The notes below the pieces were generated by a model. It saw only the letters and a program-made list of their open reading frames with translations. It made no database searches and had not been told where the DNA came from. A stretch of 63,182 nt of DNA from Rhizosphaericola sp047606825 (GTDB taxonomy: Bacteria > Bacteroidota > Bacteroidia > Chitinophagales > Chitinophagaceae), in assembly GCA_047606825.1 (NCBI GenBank), contig JASGDY010000076.1:1-63182 (forward strand), written 5' to 3'. Below are positions 17,680 through 26,658 of this stretch, piece after piece. Numbering within the stretch: position 1 is the stretch's first letter; every line of letters starts with the position of its first letter. The translations under genes were made by a program, and so were the position numbers.

Positions 17680-17706
17680 CAAAAGTTAAAAGTCAAAAAC
17701 AAAAAG
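17680..17706 (+). repeat. Heptad array after the ccmD-like gene
   Basis: Units CAAAAGT, TAAAAGT and CAAAAAC follow one another without a break three bases after the stop codon. Confidence 0.65.
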
Positions 17707-17714
17707 CATTCGAC

Positions 17715-17745
17715 TTTTTTCACACAAAGACGCAAAGGAGCAGAG
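17715..17745. repeat. Solo copy of the GxxExxY-flanking inverted repeat
   Basis: TTTTTTCACACAAAGA followed by CGCAAAGGAGCAGAG closely matches the left inverted repeat bracketing the GxxExxY gene at 47563-47594. No such gene is present here. Confidence 0.5.
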
Positions 17746-17760
17746 AACGCAATGAAAAAA

Positions 17761-17789
17761 CGGCGGCAAGGTTACTTGCCGCCGTTTTT
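17761..17789. terminator. Bidirectional terminator between ccmD-like gene and lpdA
   Basis: CGGCGGCAAG and CTTGCCGCCG form a 10-bp stem around GTTA, with an A-run before and a T-run after, so it can serve both converging genes. Confidence 0.85.
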
Positions 17790-17819
17790 ATGATTGAATC
17801 GGTTTTACTTTTATCTTTT

Positions 17820-19226
17820 TTAGATATCCGTCGCTTCTCCGTAAGCCACAGCCGTTGCTTCCTTGAAAGCTTCGCTCATGGTCGGGTGCGGGTGGATGGC
17901 ATTGAGGATTTCGTGTCCGGTTGTTTCCAGTTTACGTCCCAATACCGCTTCGGCAATCATGTCGGTAACGCCGTGCCCAATCATGTGCACGCCGAGCAGT
18001 TCGCCGTATTTGGCATCGTAGATGACTTTTACGAAACCTTCCGTCGCACCTGCTGCCGTAGCCTTGCCGGACGCGATGAATGGGAATTTGCCGATTTTCA
18101 GTTCGTAACCCGCTTCTTTCGCCTTGGCTTCAGTAAATCCGACACTTGCGATTTCCGGTGTGCAGTAGGTACAGCCGGGGATATTGTTGTAGTCGATACC
18201 TTCTGGTTTGTGAGCCAGTTTGCCTTCTTTAAACGCGATATATTCCGCAACGTTGATACCTTCCTTGCTGGCCTTGTGAGCCAAAGCCTGGTGGGGCGTA
18301 CAGTCTCCGATGGCAAAAATACCGTCAACGTTGGTCTGTTGGTATTGGTCTACGACGATACGGTCACGGTCTAGTTTGATACCGTTTTCTTCCAGTCCGA
18401 TACCTTCCACGTTGGCGACGATACCCGTTGCGCTCAACAGGATGTCGGCTTCAATGTCAATGTATGTTCCGTCTGCTTTTTTGACATGCGCTTTGACGCC
18501 TGCGCCAGTCGTATCGACAGATTCGACGCTGGAGCTGGTCATTACTTCGATGCCGATTTTCTTGAATTGTTTTTCGAGTTCCTTGGAGATGTCGTCGTCT
18601 TCCACGGGAACGATTTTGGGTAAAAATTCAATCAAGGTGATTTTTACGCCCAAGCTATGGTAGAAAAACGCAAATTCCGTTCCGATGGCTCCGCTACCCA
18701 CGACAATCATGGACTTGGGTTTTTCGGGTAGTACCAGTGCTTCGCGGTAGCCGATGACTTTTTTGCCGTCCTGTGGCAGGTTGGGCAGTACGCGGCTTCT
18801 GGCTCCGGTTGCGATGATGATGTATTTGGCTTCCTGGATGGCTTTTTTACCTTCTTTGTCGGTGATTTCCAGTTTGCCTTTGCCGACGACTTTACCAAAA
18901 CCGAAGATGACGTCGATTTTGTTTTTCTTCATCAGGAACTGGACGCCTTTGCTCATTTTGTCGGCAACGCCACGGCTTCTTTTGATGACCGCATCGAAAT
19001 CGGCCTCGCCGCTCGCCTTGATGCCGTAGCTGTCTGCGTGGCTGATGTAATTACTGACTTCCGCACTTTTCAACAAAGCTTTGGTCGGGATGCAACCCCA
19101 GTTGAGACAGATGCCTCCGAGGTTTTCTTTTTCCACAATAGCAACTTTAAAACCCAGTTGTGAAGCTCTGATAGCCGCCGGATAACCACCGGGTCCGCTA
19201 CCGAGAACTATTACGTCGTATGCCAT
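17820..19226 (-). CDS. lpdA: Dihydrolipoyl dehydrogenase (E3)
   Basis: Reoxidises dihydrolipoamide with NAD+ in the pyruvate and 2-oxoglutarate dehydrogenase complexes or the glycine cleavage system. It has 468 residues, the usual length. The FAD-binding GSGPGGYPAAIRAS lies at the N-terminus, the redox disulphide in GGICLNWGCIPTK (about 37-49), the NAD-binding GSGAIGTEFA in the middle, and the catalytic HPHPTMSE at the C-terminus. No E1 or E2 gene is adjacent, so it probably serves several complexes. Confidence 0.96.
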   Translation of the reverse strand: MAYDVIVLGSGPGGYPAAIRASQLGFKVAIVEKENLGGICLNWGCIPTKALLKSAEVSNYISHADSYGIKASGEADFDAVIKRSRGVADKMSKGVQFLMKKNKIDVIFGFGKVVGKGKLEITDKEGKKAIQEAKYIIIATGARSRVLPNLPQDGKKVIGYREALVLPEKPKSMIVVGSGAIGTEFAFFYHSLGVKITLIEFLPKIVPVEDDDISKELEKQFKKIGIEVMTSSSVESVDTTGAGVKAHVKKADGTYIDIEADILLSATGIVANVEGIGLEENGIKLDRDRIVVDQYQQTNVDGIFAIGDCTPHQALAHKASKEGINVAEYIAFKEGKLAHKPEGIDYNNIPGCTYCTPEIASVGFTEAKAKEAGYELKIGKFPFIASGKATAAGATEGFVKVIYDAKYGELLGVHMIGHGVTDMIAEAVLGRKLETTGHEILNAIHPHPTMSEAFKEATAVAYGEATDI

Positions 19227-19290
19227 GATTTATCTTCTTTTTTTGAATGTTATGCAATCTATTTAGGTTGCGAATGTATTTATTTTTTAA

Positions 19291-19325
19291 GGAAAAAGGA
19301 AAAAGGTGAAAGGAAAAAGGCGGGA
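19291..19325. repeat. Heptad array between ribBA and lpdA
   Basis: Five 7-base units, three of them GGAAAAA, with GGTGAAA and GGCGGGA variants. On the minus-strand transcript it lies after the ribBA stop codon, where it reads T-rich, unlike the other post-stop arrays. Confidence 0.6.
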
Positions 19326-19358
19326 GCAAAGTCATCCTCCAACCTAAAGCCCCATACC

Positions 19359-20561
19359 TCACGCCTTCAATATCGTATGTCCCATTTTGTCCCTTTTGGT
19401 TTCCAGGTATTTCTGGTCGTATTCGTTGGGCGCGATTTCGATGGGAACGGTTTCGACGATTTCGATGCCGTAGCCGTTGAGACCTGCGCGTTTGCGGGGA
19501 TTGTTGCTCATCAGACGCAGCCTGGTCACGCCGAGATAACGCAAAATCTGCGCGCCGACACCATAGTCCCTTTCGTCCACGCCAAAGCCAAGTTCGAGGT
19601 TGGCTTCCACGGTGTCGTACCCTTGTTCCTGCAAGCGATAAGCCCGCAATTTGTTGACAAGACCAATGCCACGGCCTTCCTGGTTCATGTAGAGGATAAG
19701 TCCCCGGCCTTCCTTTTCGACCATTTGCATTGCCTTGTGTAGCTGGTCGCCGCAGTCGCAGCGCATACTACCCAGAATATCGCCGGTAAAACAACTGGAA
19801 TGCACGCGCGTCAATACAGGTTCGCCATTGCCGATATCGCCTTTTATCAGTGCAAGGTGTTCTGCTTTGTTGTTTTTTTCCTTGAACGCGACTAGTTCAA
19901 AATGTCCATATTCCGTCGGCATGTCAACACGCACGATTTCCTCAATCAAGGAATCGTGTTTGAGGCGGTAGGCGATCAGGTCCTTGATGGTAATCAGCTT
20001 GAGGTCAAATTTTTGGGCGATTTTTTCCAGTTCCGGAAGGCGCGCCATCGTCCCGTCTTCGTTCATGATTTCCACGAGCACGCCTGCCGGAGCGAACCCT
20101 GCCAACCGCGCGAGATCGACAGTCGCTTCGGTATGTCCGGTACGCCTCAACACCCCGTTTTCCTTGGCGCGTAAGGGAAAGATATGTCCGGGACGACCAA
20201 AGTCTGACGCTTTCATATCTGGATTGACCAATGCCTTGATAGTCGCCGCACGGTCGTGTGCGCTGATGCCCGTCGTGCAGCCGTGTCCCAACAGGTCGAT
20301 GCTCACCGTAAACGGCGTTTCGTGCAACGCGGTGTTGGTATTGACCATCAAAGGCAATTCAAACCTGTCTGCAATGGATTCGCTGACGGGCGCACAGACA
20401 AGTCCACGGCCTTCCTTTGTTATGAAATTGATGAGCGTGGGTGTCACGTTTGCTGCGGCAGTGACAAAATCCCCTTCGTTTTCACGGTCTTCATCGTCCA
20501 CGACAATAACGAGTTTGCCGTTTTTTATATCTTCGATAGCACTTTCAATAGTATCTGCCAT
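19359..20561 (-). CDS. ribBA: Bifunctional 3,4-dihydroxy-2-butanone-4-phosphate synthase / GTP cyclohydrolase II
   Basis: Carries out both first steps of riboflavin synthesis. The N-terminal RibB domain (about 1-200) has the acidic VVDDEDRENEGD loop and the GHTEATVDLARLAG segment. The C-terminal RibA domain has the zinc-binding Cys in HSSCFTGDILGSMRCDCGDQ and the GRGIGLVNKLRAY catalytic region. The start at 20561 (MADTIESAIEDIKNG) is chosen over 20582 because it gives the family N-terminus. No FMN riboswitch fold was recognised in the 72 bases between it and lepB. Confidence 0.96.
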   Translation of the reverse strand: MADTIESAIEDIKNGKLVIVVDDEDRENEGDFVTAAANVTPTLINFITKEGRGLVCAPVSESIADRFELPLMVNTNTALHETPFTVSIDLLGHGCTTGISAHDRAATIKALVNPDMKASDFGRPGHIFPLRAKENGVLRRTGHTEATVDLARLAGFAPAGVLVEIMNEDGTMARLPELEKIAQKFDLKLITIKDLIAYRLKHDSLIEEIVRVDMPTEYGHFELVAFKEKNNKAEHLALIKGDIGNGEPVLTRVHSSCFTGDILGSMRCDCGDQLHKAMQMVEKEGRGLILYMNQEGRGIGLVNKLRAYRLQEQGYDTVEANLELGFGVDERDYGVGAQILRYLGVTRLRLMSNNPRKRAGLNGYGIEIVETVPIEIAPNEYDQKYLETKRDKMGHTILKA

Positions 20562-20633
20562 AATCTTTTTTTCGATATGCAAAGGTAACGAATGCTGGGG
20601 GATATTAGGGCAAATGCAATTCGCCCGTACGGG

Positions 20634-22130
20634 TTATTTGATTCCCTTAAATATCCTTTTCCACCTCGGACCCTGGTCGTAGCTGAACCATATCAGAGAA
20701 GCCTTGCCCACAATATTGGTTTCAGGAACCATGCCCCAGTAACGGCTGTCCTGGCTGCGGTGGCGGTTGTCGCCCATCATCCAGTAATAGTCGTATTTAA
20801 ACGTGTAAGTACTGGTCGGCTTGCCGTTGATGACAAACTGGTTGCCGTGCTGTTCCAGCGTGTTGCCTTCATAGGTGACGATAGCGCGGTGGTACAGCGC
20901 AATGTTTTCGGGTGTGAGCGTGAGTGTCGCACCTTTTTTGGGAATCCACAACGGGCCGAAATTGTCCGGTGTCCAGTTGTGGTACGCATCATAAGGAAAT
21001 ACCGGATCGGTCGCCAATACAGGTTGTATGTTGACCACGTTGTGCTGCGATTTGAGGAAAGCAATATCTTCTGTGCGCAGGTAGACCTCGTATGTATTGG
21101 GACTTTTTTGGGAAACTTCTAAGTTATCCAAATCGTCGGTATCAGTCCGTGCCTGCATGTGTTTCAACTGGTCTTCCGTCAATGGACTGTTGGTCGTGAC
21201 CATGTAGTTTCTTTGCGAATTGGGCGGTACAAACGCAGGTTTTCCGGAAATATACAAGTCACCGTTAATGAGCATGACGGTGTCGCCCGGCACTGCCGTA
21301 CATCTTTTGATATAGTTGTCCGTTTTGTCCATTGGATGCACCAATATGCTGTGCTGGCTCATCAATGCGTCGCGGTCGCCGTGGTACATTTCGCGCAATA
21401 CGTCGTAATAAGGGAAGGCGGAACCATAACCCGGTTCATTGATAATGGTGTCGCCAATAGGTACGTTGAACACGACGACATCGTTGCGCTTGATTTCGGA
21501 TGTTGCCGGCAGGCGGTAATAGGGCAACTGCACCCATTTGACATAGGATGGCGTTGTTGTTGAGCCGGGCATATAGTTGTGCACAAACGGGAAACTAACC
21601 GGCGTCTGCGGCAGGCGCGGACCATAACTCATCTTGTTGACAAACAAAAAGTCGTTGATAAGCAGGGTCTTTTCCATACTGCCGGACGGGATGACATAAG
21701 CCTCGAAGATGAACGTGCGTATCAATGTTGCCGCCACAATCGCAAAGACGGCGGCGTCTATCCATTCGCGCACGGTGGATTTGTGGTAATTGGCGACACC
21801 TTCCGGGCCAATCCAGCGGGTCTTTTTGTCGGAAGCGAGATAAGGCAAATAAACAAAAGGCAGGAAAACCGCCAACGCGTGGTCTACGAGCGAAAATTTC
21901 CCAAAGTTCATAACGAACTTAATCAACAGCCATATCGCTACAAAACCGCCTGCAAACGGAATAAGCTGCAACCAGAACCATATCCGCTTTTCGTGGCATT
22001 TTTCCACGATGCACCATGTATTGTAAAACGGCACCAGTGCTTTCCAAGGCGCGATGCCGGCTTTTTTGAACAGGCCATAGAGACCGACAGGCCATCCCAG
22101 TAGCCAAAGAATCAAATAGAACCAACCCAT
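20634..22130 (-). CDS. lepB: Signal peptidase I
   Basis: Cleaves signal peptides from exported proteins at the inner membrane. An extended N-terminal part has several hydrophobic segments (first ~120 residues), as in other Bacteroidetes LepB. The catalytic Ser is in IPSGSMEKTL (about 150) and the catalytic Lys in YIKRCTAVPGD (about 273); box E is MGDNRHRSQDSRYWG near the C-terminus. At 498 residues it is long for the family because of the N-terminus and an insertion between the two catalytic boxes. It precedes ribBA on the minus strand. Confidence 0.94.
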   Translation of the reverse strand: MGWFYLILWLLGWPVGLYGLFKKAGIAPWKALVPFYNTWCIVEKCHEKRIWFWLQLIPFAGGFVAIWLLIKFVMNFGKFSLVDHALAVFLPFVYLPYLASDKKTRWIGPEGVANYHKSTVREWIDAAVFAIVAATLIRTFIFEAYVIPSGSMEKTLLINDFLFVNKMSYGPRLPQTPVSFPFVHNYMPGSTTTPSYVKWVQLPYYRLPATSEIKRNDVVVFNVPIGDTIINEPGYGSAFPYYDVLREMYHGDRDALMSQHSILVHPMDKTDNYIKRCTAVPGDTVMLINGDLYISGKPAFVPPNSQRNYMVTTNSPLTEDQLKHMQARTDTDDLDNLEVSQKSPNTYEVYLRTEDIAFLKSQHNVVNIQPVLATDPVFPYDAYHNWTPDNFGPLWIPKKGATLTLTPENIALYHRAIVTYEGNTLEQHGNQFVINGKPTSTYTFKYDYYWMMGDNRHRSQDSRYWGMVPETNIVGKASLIWFSYDQGPRWKRIFKGIK

Positions 22131-22155
22131 TGTGATGTAAAATTTTATTTGGAAG

Positions 22156-22163
22156 CAAACCTA
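22156..22163 (-). promoter_or_regulatory. Promoter -7 element for lepB
   Basis: The minus strand reads TAGGTTTG, an exact TAnnTTTG match, about 26 bases before the lepB start codon. The -33 region is not well conserved. The rest of the 296-base divergent gap shows no other clear signal. Confidence 0.45.
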
Positions 22164-22426
22164 CATGAAAAAAACAATATCCTTTGTTATTTACGCGAAT
22201 CACCTATTTTTGGAACGTCGCGACAGAATACATACTTCGTAAGGCATAAATCAATGATTGAAACGGTGAGGCTTGACAGACTTTCTTACACCGTGTGAAG
22301 TATAAAATCTGCTCCACTTGCACGAAAGTCGATTGGGTATCTGAAAAACAAAATATTGGGAAGCCGTTGCATTTCAGCTTATTGTCAGCCAAGCGGCATA
22401 TTTATAAACCTATTTCTATTTATCGC

Positions 22427-23539
22427 ATGAAGTGCTTCGCTTTTCTTTTTTGCCTTACTTCCTTCCTGGCAGTCCACCATCCAACTTTTGCACAGAACCA
22501 CAGTCGCCGTAGCTACAGGGACTCTCTGGTCAAGGGGACGGATTCCAGCTACATCATCAATTATGAACATTCATTGGTCTTAAGAGTATTCGGACAACAA
22601 AAGCTCAACAGTTTTACGGTCGATGCGCCTTCCGGATACAAAGACTTGACATACAAACCCAACAATGCGCAGAACTTTGGCGTGGGTTTCAGCTATAAAT
22701 GGTTCAGCTTGAGTTTTGGTCTGTTTAAGCTGGGGTCCGAGCCCAAAGACAAAGGAAAGTCATCCTCGTTTGACCTCCAGTCCAATATCTACAAACGCAA
22801 GTGGTACCTGGATTTCATGATACGCAACAACAAAGGATTCTACATTGACGACAAGGAGCGCGTGCCAGACCTGGAATCCTATTATACCAATCCCAACATG
22901 ACGACGACCGTTATTGGCAGTGCTTTTTGGCGAATACAGAATGACGAACGTTTTTCATACCGCGCCGTGATGACGCAGAACGAATGGCAGAAAAAATCCG
23001 CAGGAAGCCTATTCTATGGTTTCGAGGCCTATTATGGTGCGATGAACGCCCACGGCAATATCGTTCCGGAAGCTGTGGCGGCAACCGACCCGTTTCCGCA
23101 GAGCAACGTGGAGAAACTACGCTATTTCAAAATTGGTCCGGGCGTTGGTTATGGCTACAATCTGGTGATTCAACGCAATTTTTTCCTGTCGGCGGGCATC
23201 ACGGGCAATCTGGACCTGGGAATAGTCCACGAGACCACCAGTAGCGGGGATGGCGGTGGCACCAAAATAAATCTGCTGCCCAATATCAATGCGCGCATAG
23301 GTGCCGGCTACAATAGCCGTGACTGGAACATCAACTTCAACTACCTGCGCAACAACCTGCCTATACACGGCTCGATTGACGATAGTAAATATTCACAGTT
23401 CTCTGGCAGTTATCGATTGTCTTTCAATAGACGCTTTACGCTCGGCAACAAAGCCCGAAAAAAGTTGAAGCCTATTGATGACCAGATGGATAAAGTGGAC
23501 AAAGCCGTCGACCACGCACTGGAATCAAAGCATGAATAA
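22427..23539 (+). CDS. DUF4421 family outer-membrane protein
   Basis: A 370-residue protein with a signal peptide (MKCFAFLFCLTSFLAV to FAQ) and alternating hydrophobic/polar strands rich in aromatic ends, consistent with a beta-barrel. Segments such as YKPNNAQNFGVGFSYKW and the FKIGPGVGYGYN strand are typical of the DUF4421 family, which is common in Bacteroidetes and of unknown function. The start at 22427 is chosen because the earlier in-frame start (22295) would place about 44 residues before the signal peptide. It is divergent from lepB. Confidence 0.82.
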   Translation: MKCFAFLFCLTSFLAVHHPTFAQNHSRRSYRDSLVKGTDSSYIINYEHSLVLRVFGQQKLNSFTVDAPSGYKDLTYKPNNAQNFGVGFSYKWFSLSFGLFKLGSEPKDKGKSSSFDLQSNIYKRKWYLDFMIRNNKGFYIDDKERVPDLESYYTNPNMTTTVIGSAFWRIQNDERFSYRAVMTQNEWQKKSAGSLFYGFEAYYGAMNAHGNIVPEAVAATDPFPQSNVEKLRYFKIGPGVGYGYNLVIQRNFFLSAGITGNLDLGIVHETTSSGDGGGTKINLLPNINARIGAGYNSRDWNINFNYLRNNLPIHGSIDDSKYSQFSGSYRLSFNRRFTLGNKARKKLKPIDDQMDKVDKAVDHALESKHE

Positions 23540-23585
23540 TACGATAATGAAATTCAATATAGACCAATATTTTTATTACTCCGCT

Positions 23586-23690
23586 CTTCAGGATTTGTAA
23601 TCCTGAAGCCGTATCGGCGGATTTGCAATCCGCAAATAGAGCAGTGCATTGCAAATGCACGGATAAGCGTTCGGGATTGCAAATCCCGAA
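23586..23690. repeat. Cluster of four short hairpins (REPIN-like)
   Basis: Four palindromes occur in 105 bases: 23586-23608 (9-bp arms), 23617-23633 (6 bp), 23644-23660 (6 bp) and 23670-23690 (8 bp). Each has a 5-base loop: TTGTA and TTGCA in the first two, TGCAA in the last two. The loop sequence is inverted about the centre, so the cluster is two REP pairs facing each other. It lies in the otherwise empty 366-base gap between the DUF4421 and DUF2520 genes. No RAYT transposase gene is in the window. Confidence 0.7.
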
Positions 23691-23905
23691 CAGCGCAAGA
23701 TTAATGCGAATCAAGGGTTGGGTAGAATATGCAAAGATTATGCTTATCAGCTCCATAGGAGCTAACCTACTGTAATTATTGCTACCAAAAGATAGTCCTG
23801 CTGAGACTTTTTCAACCCTTGACTCATATAATCAATCTATAACTATTTGAATAACAATTATTTTATAGTTATTTGCTAAAGTTTAAATTTATGTACAAGT
23901 CAATA

Positions 23906-24673
23906 TCATCTATCTAATATTTTCCGTGTTAGAAAACGGTACACTTCCAATATCTCTGGGTTTTCCTTTTGCAAAATGCTTTCGTGTTTCTGGATGGTGG
24001 ACAGGTCGCCACGTGCGGCAGGTCCGGTTTGGATTTCCTTGGGCGCAAAACGGTGCAGTCTGCTGACAGATTCCTCCATCAATGGCAGCAAAAACGAAAA
24101 ATCGATGCCGTGTTGCCGGGAAAATGATTCGGCAATCGTATAGAGATAGTTCGGAAAATTGGAAACAAACACAGCGGCAATATGCAAACGGATTCTTTGT
24201 TCGTCGTCGGCAAAACCGATATTGAACGAAATTTTATTTGCCAATAGTTCCAGCGTGGACAAGGTTTCCGGGATATTGGCATCCAGAAACAGAGGCATCT
24301 CCTTAACCGAACTGTTTTCTTTCCGCAAGCTCTGCAAAGGATAGAGGACGCCGTATCGGGACGAGACTTTTTCCAATATCTTGATGGAAGCCGAACCTGT
24401 TGTGTGTACAACCAGCCTGTCTTTCGGCAAAACCTTTTCTAACTTTTGTGCGGTTTCCGGCAAAAAATCGTCCTGAACGCAGATGATATAAACATCTGCG
24501 TTCAGGACGATGCGGTTATAGTCATCGGTATATTGGGCTTTTGTTTTTTCGGCCAATGCCTTTCCCGTATTGGGATTTCGGGCTATGATTTGCGTGATGG
24601 CAACGCCGTTGGCAGATAGTTTTTCTGCCAATACGGTTGCCACGTTACCCGAACCGATGATGACTGTTTCCAT
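23906..24673 (-). CDS. Rossmann-fold and DUF2520 domain dehydrogenase-like protein
   Basis: A 255-residue protein with an N-terminal NADP-binding loop VIIGSGNVATVLAEKL, a middle segment VVHTTGSASIKIL, and a C-terminal helical DUF2520 domain containing DEQRIRLHIAAVFVSNFPNYLY. The architecture resembles pyrroline-5-carboxylate reductase and ketopantoate reductase relatives. The reaction is not known. It stands alone on the minus strand, with 185 featureless bases separating it from the fucosidase. Confidence 0.85.
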   Translation of the reverse strand: METVIIGSGNVATVLAEKLSANGVAITQIIARNPNTGKALAEKTKAQYTDDYNRIVLNADVYIICVQDDFLPETAQKLEKVLPKDRLVVHTTGSASIKILEKVSSRYGVLYPLQSLRKENSSVKEMPLFLDANIPETLSTLELLANKISFNIGFADDEQRIRLHIAAVFVSNFPNYLYTIAESFSRQHGIDFSFLLPLMEESVSRLHRFAPKEIQTGPAARGDLSTIQKHESILQKENPEILEVYRFLTRKILDR

Positions 24674-24858
24674 TGCCAGAACTGTGATTTTTATGGTTTA
24701 TATGATTGTTATGAACAATGGAATATTTATTTTTTACCCATTGTACAAAAAAATTCATAGAGATTTCTCGGCGTTTTTCTCTGCAATCCTCTGTGCCGTA
24801 AATCTCATTTAACAATGTTGTTTGTACATAATCATTGCAATCATCTTAATCAAAAAAA

Positions 24859-26391
24859 TCACCGTTCTGACATATTTGGTAGGTTGTACAACCCAAACTC
24901 GCTGATTTTCGGGGTGGCGCGTGCACTGAGTATTTTGAGGCGCAGCTCGTCGGCGGTCACTTCCGGGAATGTCACTAGACGTTTATAGCCAATGGTCGTT
25001 CCGTGGACGATTTCCTTCCATTCCGTCCCGGTATTGTATTCCAATGTCCAGCTTTCCACCTCCTGCCCGGCGGCGATAAATTCTTGCAGGCAGACAAGGT
25101 TAAACGTTTTTTTCTTTGGTAAGGAAATCAATGCCGTCGCCGTGGTGTCGTTGCTGTCCACGGTAAAATAACTGCCAGGGTTTCCATCCACTAGTCCCGA
25201 CGGATTGACACCTTCCGAACTAAATACCGTTGCACCAGCCGCCAAGTTTTTCTTGAAAGTCTGGTCCAGCAAGGATTTGAAACCTTTGAGGCTCTTTACA
25301 TCGGCGTTGCTCAACAATCCTTCCCGATTAGGCGGAATGTTCAACAGCAATACGCCGTTCCGACCGACGGAATGCAGATAAATATCCATCAGCTTGCCTG
25401 GCGTTTTTACCAGACTGTCCTGCGAAGCGTGGTAAAACCAACCTGGACGTATGGAAACGTCTGTCTCGGCTGGATACCAGACAAGCCCTTTGGCCTTCAA
25501 TATCTTGTCGCGGCTGCCAAGGTCGTCGCCTGTCATGTCACCCTGTGGTTTGAATGCGTCGTCCTGCTGCGAATTGGCGGCGACGAGGTTCGGGTCGAGG
25601 TTGGCAGTCGGTACGACGCTCCATTCCGTTTCACGACCATAGCCGCTTTCCGTCCCGACCCAGCGTACGTCGGGGCCCATACCAAAAATGACTGCTTGCG
25701 GTTGCAGCGTGCGTATGACCTTGAACCAAGCGTCAAAGTCGTAGATTTGTTTTTTCCCGTTCGGACCCTCGCCATTCGCACCGTCAAACCAGACCTCGTC
25801 CACCTGTCCGTAATTGGTCAGCAGTTCTTTCAATTGATTGACAAAATAGTCGTTGTATGGCTTTCCTGTGCCGTACAGTGGATTGTTCCTGTCCCAGGGT
25901 GAAAGGTAAACGCCAAAGCCCACCCCCAGCTTGTGGCAGGCATCGGCAACTTCTTTTACGACATCGCCTTTGCCGTTTTTCCAGGGGCTGTTTTTGACGG
26001 AGTGTTCGGTGTATTGACTGGGCCAGAGGCAAAAGCCGTCGTGGTGCTTGGCGGTAAATATCACTTGTTTGAACCCTGCATTCTTGACGGACTCGACCCA
26101 TTGTTTGGCATCGAGTTTTGTCGGGTTGAAGATTTTGGGGTCTTCCTTACCCTCGCCCCATTCGCGGTCAGTAAACGTATTGACGCCGAAATGGAAAAAC
26201 GCGGTCAGCTCGAGCTGCTGCCATTTGAGCTGCCTTTCAGATGGGACGACATGGGCGGCTTTTTGGATGATGGTTTTGTACGCATCGGTGGAGTCGATGA
26301 TGACTTTGTTGTCTTTTCCGGTCTGGGCGTAGGAATTTTGAGAAAAAAATACAGAACATACACCTATCAGTAGTGTGTCTTTTGCCTTCAT
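24859..26391 (-). CDS. Secreted alpha-L-fucosidase, GH29
   Basis: Releases terminal alpha-linked fucose from glycans in the periplasm or outside. A signal peptide (MKAKDTLLIGVCSVFFS to YAQ) precedes the GH29 TIM barrel, which shows KHHDGFCLWPSQYT and the catalytic nucleophile Asp near 203 in VDEVWFDGANGEG. A C-terminal F5/8-type C domain follows (about 375-505). The start at 26391 places the signal peptide at the N-terminus; 26436 would add 15 residues. It is separated from the dapA terminator by about 100 bases and appears to be a single-gene unit. No SusCD or other glycan genes adjoin. Confidence 0.92.
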   Translation of the reverse strand: MKAKDTLLIGVCSVFFSQNSYAQTGKDNKVIIDSTDAYKTIIQKAAHVVPSERQLKWQQLELTAFFHFGVNTFTDREWGEGKEDPKIFNPTKLDAKQWVESVKNAGFKQVIFTAKHHDGFCLWPSQYTEHSVKNSPWKNGKGDVVKEVADACHKLGVGFGVYLSPWDRNNPLYGTGKPYNDYFVNQLKELLTNYGQVDEVWFDGANGEGPNGKKQIYDFDAWFKVIRTLQPQAVIFGMGPDVRWVGTESGYGRETEWSVVPTANLDPNLVAANSQQDDAFKPQGDMTGDDLGSRDKILKAKGLVWYPAETDVSIRPGWFYHASQDSLVKTPGKLMDIYLHSVGRNGVLLLNIPPNREGLLSNADVKSLKGFKSLLDQTFKKNLAAGATVFSSEGVNPSGLVDGNPGSYFTVDSNDTTATALISLPKKKTFNLVCLQEFIAAGQEVESWTLEYNTGTEWKEIVHGTTIGYKRLVTFPEVTADELRLKILSARATPKISEFGLYNLPNMSER

Positions 26392-26493
26392 CGATATCAA
26401 ATTTTTTAGTTGTTGGCTGCAATAGCCGTATTTCAATAAAAGTGCTTAAAGATAGAAGTTTCGGATTTTTCCGTATTTGCTTTTAACAAAAAA

Positions 26494-26518
26494 ATAGAAA
26501 GCTGCATGTGCTTTCTAT
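26494..26518 (-). terminator. Terminator after accA-dapA
   Basis: ATAGAAAGC and GCTTTCTAT form a 9-bp stem around a 7-base loop. On the minus strand it is followed by a run of Ts, so it ends the accA-dapA transcript. Confidence 0.65.
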
Positions 26519-26529
26519 CTTTTGCGCAA

Positions 26530-26590
26530 CCGCTGGCAAGGCAAAGAGACTGTGCGGGAAGGAAATAAATAACTCAAACAGCTTCAAAGT
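26530..26590. repeat. Repeat family C, diverged copy
   Basis: Read on the minus strand it contains TTTGAAGCTGTTTGAGTTAT followed by a CCTTCCCGCAC block. The same order is seen at 28905-28985 on the plus strand, so the repeat unit is at least 50 bases long and larger than its GC-rich core. Confidence 0.55.
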
Positions 26591-26658
26591 CCCTAATATA
26601 TTTTTTGTGGATACTAGTTTTTATCAGAGAAAGGAGAATGCGTTAGGCATTCGTTTTT

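Noticed and set aside
20562..20633. FMN riboswitch before ribBA
   Set aside because: The gap is only 72 bases and none of the conserved RFN-element blocks was recognised.
23586..23690. Possible CRISPR array
   Set aside because: The four repeats are short palindromes with different arms and irregular spacing; there is no constant repeat with unique spacers, and no cas gene nearby.
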